64,000 nt of DNA from positions 72,153,795 to 72,217,794 of the forward strand of contig CM044874.1 in assembly GCA_024500155.1 (NCBI GenBank), given 5' to 3'. Source of the stretch: Chenopodium formosanum (Eukaryota > Streptophyta > Magnoliopsida > Caryophyllales > Amaranthaceae). Within the stretch, counting starts at the first letter, position 1. Each line of letters opens with the position of its first letter. The position numbers were made by a program, and so were the translations under genes. Positions 55,219-64,000 of the stretch are shown in pieces. The notes below the pieces were generated by a model, which saw only the letters and a list, made by a program, of their open reading frames with translations, was not told the DNA's origin and searched no databases.

Positions 55219-56731
55219 TTACGTCATGTTTGGGTCAGGGACACCTGACCCCTCACGAGTGTTAAATTAGACCAGAGTTCCTGGGAAGTTTTCTCGGGGT
55301 GCGAATGAGTGCGCATGAGTGAGGACAAATGCGCCGGAAGGACTCGTGTTGGTCTAATGCACCGGTTATATTCTTTTATTTGTATTTTTTTTTTTTTGCA
55401 TTTTAGTTTCCTAATATATACATACATTTTTAACGTCTTGTATTTGTTTGCGTGCTTTCCTATTTTGCACCTAGAATTTATAAAATACAAGTTTTGTACC
55501 TAAATTTTAGAAACTTAAACATAAAGTTTAAAATTTTTACCCATAAAATTTAAAATTTTTACCCAAAAAATTACAAAAATACACTTTCTGGTCCAATTCG
55601 GTTTTTACTTGGACCGAAAACCCGGAATCATTGATTTGTGAGGACCGAAGACCGACCCGGAATCCCCCGATCCGGTCTGGTCCGGCCGGTTTTTCGGTCC
55701 ATTATTCTCCAAAGTACCTTGGCTAGGCTAAGTACGATGCTCAAAGTTAAGTGAGTGAAGTTAGGAAATGGCTAATTAAGCAAGTAAGAGTGAACAAGGA
55801 AGATTACATTTAAGAATGCTTTGTATTGCTTGAGAGTGTGTAGATGGATGTACAAATGAGGGGGAAGCTCCTATTTATAGTGCTTCCCAAGGCCTAGAGA
55901 CTTCTAATATAAAAAGTTATAACCTCCTAAAATGGAGGGTTATAGAACAAGTTAATCCAGAGAGTTCTATATAATTCTAAACTACTCCTCTCTATATACA
56001 ATGCCTTGGAATAATCTTGACTACTCTGATCTAGTCTACCAAGAATATACAAGATTGCCCTAGAAGATTCTAAAAGCTCCAAGACTCATGAACCTTGTAG
56101 TGCAATCTGGAAAGTTTTGGGATCCATCTCCAAAATCTAACTTGACCATCATCTCCATTGGGTCCAAAAATGATGATCCCCCAAGTTTTAGCCCGTTTGG
56201 GCTTCATTTAGGCCCCCAAATAGCCCATTATTGCATTACTGTCAATCGGGTGTTCACTAGGAAATCAGCTTCTGAGCTAAATAAAGCTCCATAGAGGGAA
56301 GGTGCTTTCCAACACCCATAGGCATCTGCATCTCCCTTGGCCCGATATGTTGCCTAGCGCCCAATTGACGTTATTGCTTGTTGCCTTTGTGGGTGTGAGG
56401 GCGTGAGTCGTGACATGCTCCCTTACCCAAATCTGAACGACCCCTAAATTCTATGTATATAATCATTAGGCTTGTGGTAAGGTTCTGGTTCTGTTAACCA
56501 AATGGTTGTATACCCTCCTCTAAATCTTTAATGTAGTTGATAAAGTGGCTAAGCTTAATGTAGTTGATAATGTATGCTACTTAAGTTTCTAAAATGTTTT
56601 GATAAGACGCTTTTCTCTATGTCCTTCCATCATATAATTTTTTCCTCATTTTTGGTTCTTTATCTGATCGTAATTAATTTTCGGTTTTAAATACTTTTTT
56701 TTTTTTTTTTTTACTTATTTCCTAGAACATA
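55219..56731. repeat. Body of repeat copy B
   Basis: Continues the KH-fragment repeat interrupted at 45841 and aligns with 39035-40069 plus 44001-44261 and 45065-45250. The empty sites for both MULE insertions of copy A lie here (about 56238-56250 and 56523). No gene is seen. Confidence 0.7.
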
Positions 56732-56811
56732 TCTATATATACTATACTAAAAGACAAGCGCTTCAATGTGAGACTGACAAATGTCTCATTATGATTCGTC
56801 GTCTTTTATTA

Positions 56812-56871
<60 letters not shown>

Positions 56872-58181
56872 GTATAAAAAAAAACTGTATATTTTATTCT
56901 AAATTAATACAAAAACTATTATAGTAAAGTCTATTATAGTATAGTAATAGACAAATACACATGCAAGGTATATTAAAAAAAGTATCATAAAATATGTTAG
57001 TATATGTAAATAATAATAGCTACATAAGAATAAAAAAACCTTAGTATAAAAAATATCAAAATAACATATGTTTATGTATGGTAATTCATATTCTCCCTAG
57101 AATATTATGTTTATGATGAAAGAAGATAATTCGGTAAATATTAACAAGCCTATCAAAGGCATTATATACCGTGAAAGCCTCGTATGGTAAGCTATAAAGT
57201 AGGCCTAATTTCCTGCAATTAAGGGAAGACAAGTATACACTAAGCAAAACTATGCAAAAAAATGATGCATATGTAAAATAGTTTTTGGTTTTACAATAGA
57301 TAATATCAATGAAATTTATATGAAAAATATTCTCATTTTATAACCATTAAATTTTTCATATTTTCTTACTCTTGTAATGCTCATATTCAAAATTTAAATA
57401 ATTTAATATGTAATTGTATGAGTTTTATAACATTCATAGTTACTGTATAAGAATACATGTCCATAAAAAAATGCATTACATACATGATTGGTTAGTTGAT
57501 AAATTATGTCTTTTATTCTTATTATTTTAATAAATATTTTTTTTAATAATATAAACTTTATCAATAACCATATCTATATATTTGTGTTGTACATTCAATC
57601 ATCAGTTGTTGATTAATTATATGGATATTATGTAATAGTTTTTGACACAATGCTTAGCTTAGAAAAATGTAAAATATGGCGGTGAATAAGATATAAGGTT
57701 ATTATTGTGTTTGTAGATAGTGAATGCGAGGGTAAAACAGGTTTTAGATTGTATAGATACAGAACAGATGGTATGACAAGCAAATTTTAGTTTTTCTTCT
57801 ACTGTTCTTCTATAGGTCATGTGCAGATTGTATGACAAGTAAATTTAGTTTTTCCTCTACTTCTCTTACGTAATGTGGAGCAAAATAATTAATTTAATTT
57901 TCAATGATAATAAATAACATTATAAAAATAATAGGGAATAAAAGAAAAGAATTGCAAATGGCATAAAATACTATTCAAATCACATCTTTCTTTAATTTAT
58001 TTACGTATCAGCCATTATTGCAACTGAACAAAATTTTAATATTTAATTGTTAGAGAAAATAAGCCCTTTATTACTAATTGAATTATCTTAGGATTTTTTT
58101 TCCTACGGGATCAATCATGCTTTTGTCAAAAAAAATAATGATTTAATTTATAAACCGTGCAATGCACGGGCACTATGCTAG
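56732..58181 (+). mobile_element. Non-autonomous Helitron (1450 bp)
   Basis: Starts TCTATATATACTATACTA and ends with hairpin CCGTGC-AAT-GCACGG (58155-58169), then GCACTATGCTAG (a CTAG end). It is inserted between A and T (AACATA|TTACACC), and copy A retains the uninterrupted AACATATTACACC at about 45258. No target duplication, as expected. It has no Rep/helicase frame. An (ATT)n microsatellite lies at 56813-56870. Confidence 0.93.
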
Positions 58182-58281
58182 TTACACCTTATATATGAGT
58201 GATAAAATGAGTAAGAAGTAGCTTAGATAAAAACACCAACTAGCACGCGCGCAACAACTTAGTACACATTAGTGGGACTAA

Positions 58282-60329
58282 GGGCCTATTCTCATCGACT
58301 GAACTCAGCTGAGCTGAACTAAACTGAACTGAACTGAGCTGAGCTGAGCTGAACTGAACTGAACTGAACTAAACTAAACTAAACTAAACTGAATATTTTA
58401 TATGTAATACCCCGAAATTTTGAAAATAAATATTTTAATAATTTATTCAATTATTTGAATTATGAGCCAAAATTAAATTTTGGCGCAAAAAAAAAAAAAA
58501 AAAATAAAATAAAATAATTATTTATTTTGGTTTTTAAATCAATAATAATTAGTTATTTAGGTTAGTTCATATTTTATGATATACAACTATTTTAGTTAGT
58601 TTGATATTATCTAATATATATTTTTATCAAATCATTATCTTAAACTATGATTTTCAAATTAAAAAAAAAAAAAAAAAAAGGTCGTGAGTTATGAAGAAGC
58701 TAAGCCATACTTATCATTATTACTTTCTTAAATCTCTTAATTCATCATTTTTTTAACTTAAATCTCTTAATTTATCTTTCTGAACCATATTAGCATTTAT
58801 CTTACTTCCATCCCTAATCCTTTCCATTGTATTTTCCCACATGAATTAACCTAGACTAAATTTCACTCATATTCATTTAACAAACTTACATTTATCATGT
58901 TCCCATGTTAATCTCAATCCTCCTTTAACTCTATCTTACTACCCCTTAAACACTATAAATAGACCCTCAACACTTCACAATTCCTCACACCAAAAATCAG
59001 AAATCCTCTTCTCTACTCTCTATCCCATCACCCCTTCTTCTTACTCTATCTAGCTTAAATAAACTCTGCAACCCATAACCAAGTTGTTGCCACCAAACAA
59101 CTACCTCTTCCGCCACCAACGACCACCCAACTATACTAATAACACTATTTTGATAAAGGTTAATATTTAGGTAGTTCATGCACAATAGAATGGTGTTTTT
59201 GGTTTTGTGTTATTTTGTTAACCTTATATTAATTAAGGTTATTTTATTTGTGTAGGAGGAGTCTCCCGATTGTGGTCAAGTTTAGTAGTCGTACCTTTTT
59301 GTTCTCGTGATCAAGGTACGTATAGGTGGCTAGGTCTTTGATACAATTTTGAATGCGTGTTTTGTATAATGTTTGTTTTAATGATTGTTTGAATAAATGA
59401 TTAAGTTAACAATTTTCATGACAAGTTAAAGTATATAATTTTATGATTTGAAGGTTTGATCTCTAAATGTTGATCGATTTAATAAAAGTTGTTTGATTTA
59501 TAAATCACTTGGTTTAATTAATTTGTAGCTCATTGTGAGCCTGAGTATTTGATATTTTAATTGTCCCTCTACCCCGGACTGGTTAAGTAAGACCATGAGC
59601 TTTGTATGATCTGGTCTTTCCTCGAGTATAGTATAACTTGCTTGGGGGGTGTGCACACTTAGGTGAGGAAAATTGGTTTAGAAATATATCAAAAATTGAG
59701 AAGTTTATAAATTGAAAATCTATTGGTTTGGAAAGCTTTTATTGATGGATATTACTACCCTTGGAAGGTTTAATTTTTTGGAAAGTTTTATTTTGGAAAG
59801 TGACTCGTGACAGGTTTAAATTTAGATGGTTATTTCGAAAGCATGTTTGCCTAATAAAAGTATTTACATGCCTTGCACTTATACGTTCTTAGCGTTTTTG
59901 CTAATCTGTTTTCCTTTTTGTTTTGGTTCGCCCTGTTTACCATTTTGGTAAGTAGTCTTGATTTCAGGTGTGAAGTTGTTCGTACGCATACTAGAGTCGG
60001 GATTGGGATCACATAGATAGGAATTAATTTTATTTATGTTTGGACAAGTTTTTTTTTTAGCTTATTTTGAAACAGTTATTATAATTATTCATACTATTAA
60101 TAAAAGTTAGTTATTTTTCCGCTGCAGTTTGAGTAATTTAATAAGCCTTACGTTTTCACGTGGCGGTAATACGCCCAAGTCTATCTCTACGGTATTTGTA
60201 TACGTATAAATATAGTATTTACGTAGAGGGAGATTTGGGGGTGTTACATTATAAGAGAAGGAAATTAGGAGCTGAACTGAAATGAACTGAGCTGAACTGA
60301 ACTGAATTTCAACGTAAGAGAACATGCCC
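58282..60329. mobile_element. Tourist-like (PIF/Harbinger) MITE, split by a solo LTR
   Basis: TAA duplication (58279-58281 and 60330-60332), single in copy A (GGGACTAACTAT, about 45355). The ends GGGCCTATTCTC and GAGAACATGCCC are inverted repeats. The body is a CTGAACTGAACT/GAGCTGAACT array. Without the nested LTR the MITE is about 197 bp. Confidence 0.88.
58403..60248 (+). mobile_element. Solo LTR (1846 bp) nested in the MITE
   Basis: Begins TGTAATACCCC and ends GGGGTGTTACA (terminal inverted repeats) with 5-bp duplication TTATA at 58398-58402 and 60249-60253. TATA box CTATAAATAG near 58950. There is no internal region, so it arose by recombination between the two LTRs of a full element. 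The family is not assigned. Confidence 0.9.
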
Positions 60330-60391
60330 TAACTATATGAGACGGGAAAAAATTATAAATTTAAAAAGAGCGCGAGTAAGTGTACAGTACT

Positions 60392-60882
60392 TGTTTAGGG
60401 TAATTTTACCCCGCCACGTGGTCCAATCAGAGGATGACACGTGTCAGCTTCATGATGGCCCAAAGTGGACCAATCCCTGCCTAACACGTGTCACTCCAGA
60501 AATTAAGGAAAAAAGGCAGCCTTCAGGCCCAAATCCCGAGAAAGCCGCAAAGCGGCGCGGCCCACCAATGATTAGGGTTCAGTGACCTAATCAGGGGCAC
60601 AATTTTCAAAGACCCTATAAATAGGGAGATGTCCCTCATTTTGAGGGCATGTTTTTACCATTTATTACACTTGCATTCTCATACATCAGAGAAACGCCTG
60701 AGCTTGGAATCCGAGCAGATACCCACCTTAATTTCCATCCTCTTTAGTCCTTTTCAAGTTACTAACTTGACCGTCAGAGGCGGAGCTCCAACCACCCGGA
60801 GTCTCCGTTATTTTGCAGGTACAGCTCGGTCGGATCAGACTTCGTGACGTAACTCTCCCGAGGGACAAAAACACCCAAAACA
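60392..60882 (+). mobile_element. Solo LTR (491 bp)
   Basis: Begins TGTTTAGGGT and ends ACCCAAAACA, with 5-bp duplication GTACT (60387-60391 and 60883-60887). Copy A has the empty site (ATAGTACTTGTGAG, about 45430). TATA box CCTATAAATAGGG near 60615. Contains TTACTAAC and TTTTGCAG|GTACAG, like other LTR leaders here. The frames at 60337-60847 are not genes. Confidence 0.9.
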
Positions 60883-60887
60883 GTACT

Positions 60888-61830
60888 TGTGAGTAGAGGT
60901 GTCAATTCGGATAACCGGATGGAGTTTGGGTCGGTCTATTCGGGTCGAATATGTTCGGATCAAAATTATCCTTTTAACTCGGATCATTTTACTTGTATCC
61001 TTTTAACAGCATTAATTTTCTATAAGCTCAAAACAGTTCAATAGTTAAAAATGTCAATTGCTTAAATTATAATTATCACATCCTAAATTAAAATTCCTCA
61101 ACACTATTACTCTGTCGACAATTTTTTATCATGTGTTCTGTCTTGTATGATTTGACTGGAATTAACTATCTTTTGGCAAGCATGTGATGTATAATGAATA
61201 TTATAATTTTCAGAAAAAGAGCTTAGATTGTTCTGCAATATCTCAAAAGACAAATCAAATGAGGAAATCTCCCCAAAAACATTCATATCATCATATGAGA
61301 TAAGATTATGAAAAAGCTCGAAGCTCACTGACCTACAGCTGTTTGATGTGATGCACCTGCTTCCTTCAATCCATCCCATCGAGCCCCCATACCCATATCC
61401 TCTCCTCGGGGACGACAAAAACCGGATGAAAACCTCTCATCAAGAGTGACTATGCTAAACAGATTATCAAACCTGAGGGGTTCCTCCAAACTTGAAATTT
61501 TGAAATGGATAAAAACGCAATAATCAACAAAATTATAAAATTTATAACATAATAATCAAACTCCTAAACAACATAAAATTATATTTTAAAAAAAAAAAAA
61601 TTTAACCTGAGAATAAGAAAAATTTTATATTAGTCTTCCTTATTCATTTAATCACACAAATACTCAAAAGAACTCAACCTGAAACTCCACCCATAGTACC
61701 AAGGAGAAAACAACAGTAAGTATCTTAGATTTAATTCTTTTTATTAATCTCAAATTAAAATCTACATGTTATTGAATTGAAAATATGGGAGATGAATAAT
61801 TAAAAAAGTGACCTTTAATTCTTCTGCTTT
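60888..61830. other. Unassigned AT-rich DNA
   Basis: Starts with GTGAGTAGAGGTGTCAATTCGGATAACC; AGAGGTGTCAATTCGG-type starts occur at hAT MITE ends, but I find no matching far end. A minus-strand frame (61107-61418) has no recognisable domain. Nothing else is seen. Confidence 0.3.
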
Positions 61831-62052
61831 CCGGCCCGAGATTTAGCCTGTTTTGATGAAGGCATACCCTTAGTATCCTTTCCTGGAGCCTATTATTTAA
61901 TCAGGAAAAAACCCAGAAAATTAAAATCAAACATACAAACTGAAAATCAAAGGAACAAAGAACAAATTTACTGTAAATGGATCAAATTAACGGTAAAAGA
62001 CATGTAGGAATTACCAAGAAAATGTTGAAGCTTGAAACTCTGCGACATGATG
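61831..62052 (-). other. Exon-like pieces on the minus strand, possible small gene
   Basis: A minus-strand stretch (61831-61890) reads in frame to a basic end, GMPSSKQAKSRAGKQKN-stop, behind a plausible acceptor (AAATAATAG). An ATG-started piece (MSQSFKLQHFL, from about 62052) is followed by a GTAATT donor. The two frames do not join in phase as I read them. A ~55-bp piece around the stop (61780-61833) is repeated at 62157-62213. It could be the 3' end of a host gene or chance. Confidence 0.2.
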
Positions 62053-64000
62053 ATCAGATTTATAAACTCAACCGCTACAAATTCTGTCAATCAAACGAAA
62101 ATAGAAGAATTAGGGTTTTCAAATATTTCTAAAAATTGGGGGAAAATAGCAATTAAAAATATGGGAGATGAATAATAATAATAAAAAAAGTGACCTTTAA
62201 TCTTCTGCTTTCCGAAAGCCCTAAATCACAAAGAGACAAGGGTGAGTAGTTTGATCGAAAGTAAGTGTGATGCAGAGAATGACACCTGTAACCACAGAAA
62301 AACTATAATCAAACTGATGCAATCAATAGAAATAAGGGTAGGCCATTGATAAAAGTAAAATGGTATGAAAATAATTATTAGCCTAATAGTATGCTTTTGA
62401 GAAGTTGCTCACACTAAAATGAAAAATTGAGAAACAGAAAATCAAATTATATTCGCACTGTTAAAAGAAAGAAACCCTAAAATTGAGTTCACGAAACTTA
62501 AAACTGACAAGAAAGCCTCAATTCGAGAAATAACGATATTGGAATATAGAGGAGAATAAAGACAAAAAAAATTAAAAAAATTGCCAAGTAACCATAACAG
62601 AGTAATGAAAGCATTTATTTCAAAAGATACTTGTGCTTCTAGCATTATTCAAGCAAATAACAGACAGTTGAAAAGGGGCTAACATAAAGAACAATAAAGA
62701 GGCTAACAGATTAAAAAGATACCTGAGCCATGAAGAATAGGATTTTGAATTAATACCTGCATTCATAAGTAGCCTCAATGCACTCTCAGAGTACTAAATC
62801 TGATCCATTTTGCTTCGTTAACTTCTATTAAAACCCTGACACACAAAACAATTTACCAACACAATTTTTAGCAAATTAAAATCATAATCACATAAATAGG
62901 AGAACTGAAAAAAAATCTATGAATTGTGACACTATTCACAGCAATAAACCAACAGTGCTCTTGATCAAGAGACAAGATTTTCTTCAGTGAGTTTTTTTCA
63001 CTTGATGTAATATAATGTTCAGTTTCTTGGTTTAAGAAAATAATGTGGAAGCATAGTATAATCTTGGGATCCAATTCTATACATGTCACATACCCAATCT
63101 TGGTATACAATGTGGAATTATTATAGTTACTACATCCTCTCCTCCCCCTCATCCCTCTCTCTTCTTTTGCTCCATTTTCCTCTCTCTTTCTCACATTAGA
63201 TTATAATGGATTGTATATTTTAGATCTCTTTGTACTTGATTGTAGTAGAGTCAAATTATACTCTTTATTTATCTTTAACAACCTATGCGTAGTCACTTTT
63301 TTTCCCCACTCACTCATATATTGTTATAAATTTTAGCAAGTCTCCTTCTACTTGCTCACCTCCCTCCCACCACTCTATCTCTCAACTTTCCTCCCTCCCT
63401 CACCCTTCCATATTACTCACCTCTCAACCTCTACCTCCTCTCTCTAAACTCTTCTTTTCTCAATGCTAATTTTATGATTTTGCAAAATTTGGGACTTCTC
63501 TCCCCCCCCCCCTCTTTTTCTCTATTAGTTTTTGTCCCTCTCCTGTTCAGTCTCATAGCAAAAGCATTAGATTGTATCAATGCTTCTACAAAAATACATC
63601 GAGTTTGTGCTGGTATGAGAAAAATATAAAAGCATCGGCAATTTCATTTATAGAGGAAGGATGTAAACTTTAATTAGGGCCAGATGCCAAACTTTTCACA
63701 TGCTTGTTGTTTACCATCCGTTCAATTTCTCAAGATTGATTAGCTGATATATAATGCATTATTATGCATAAAAGAGAATGAGAGAAAATGAAAAGCAGTT
63801 TCATTCCACCTATTTGTTGTAAATACAAACATTTCTAAATTCTTCCAACTTTTACACCATAACTACTCCACCTATAGGTTGTTCCTTGCAAACATCGAAA
63901 ACCCACAGCATACTCAGATGCTTCACCCAATTTATAAAATCTTGGGTACATTATCAAACATAAAACCAGGTATTCTACAATAAACAAAATAAAGTTACCA
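62053..64000. other. AT-rich DNA with a pyrimidine-rich tract
   Basis: No open frame with a recognisable domain. A small AG...GT-bounded interval on the minus strand near 62757-62794 could be an internal exon. 63127-63540 is rich in CT (CTCTCC and CCCTCC runs, poly-C at 63504-63513). Nothing else is supported. Confidence 0.35.

Noticed and set aside
61107..61418. 103-residue minus-strand frame
   Set aside because: No recognisable domain, no splice or promoter support, and not repeated. Could be chance.

Overview
This is repeat-dense plant nuclear DNA, almost certainly from a eudicot. It holds plant LTR retrotransposons of the Tat and Athila type, plant mobile domain (PMD) genes, and Helitron, MULE, hAT and PIF/Harbinger elements. 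I see no clear intact host gene, no rRNA or tRNA gene and no CRISPR array. The species cannot be named from the sequence.

Layout. 1-1190: the 3' part of an LTR in + orientation. 1191-3707: a decayed Ty3/gypsy gag-protease region on the minus strand. 3708-38800: two near-identical, roughly 19-kb Tat-lineage (Ogre-like) retrotransposons joined head to head. The left one is on the minus strand (3708-20036) and has lost its 5' LTR and part of its leader. The right one is on the plus strand (20037-38800) and has lost the first ~200 bp of its 5' LTR. Each encodes gag-protease-RT-RNaseH-archaeal-type RNaseH-integrase as one long frame, interrupted by different mutations in each copy. Between pol and the 3' LTR each carries two extra genes in antisense orientation. 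One is a six-exon PMD gene, fully open in the right copy only. The other is a two-exon gene of PMD/DUF7745-like appearance with its own TATA box.

The most unusual signal lies in the non-coding parts of this element family. They are filled with 11-bp odd palindromes, CCGTGWCACGG and CCGTCWGACGG, whose flanking bases change in complementary pairs. They are spaced very regularly at about 20 bp, with seven in exact 20-bp register at 21743-21873. Two further families of stem-loops with conserved loops and covarying stems sit in the leader of the PMD gene and just inside the 3' LTR. Retrotransposon, antisense PMD-like genes and palindrome arrays together look like a self-contained regulatory module. 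The functional link is inference.

38801-60900: two direct copies (A and B) of a ~2-kb segment that begins with a KH-domain gene fragment. Each copy was hit by different transposons, so the other copy supplies the empty site. Copy A carries a 3.9-kb MULE-like element (with a hAT MITE nested in it) and a fold-back MULE. Copy B carries a 9.4-kb pol-less Athila-like gag element, a Helitron, a Tourist-like MITE containing a 1.85-kb solo LTR, and a 491-bp solo LTR. Target duplications support each class.

60900-64000: AT-rich non-repeat DNA with at most weak exon-like pieces on the minus strand and a pyrimidine-rich tract.
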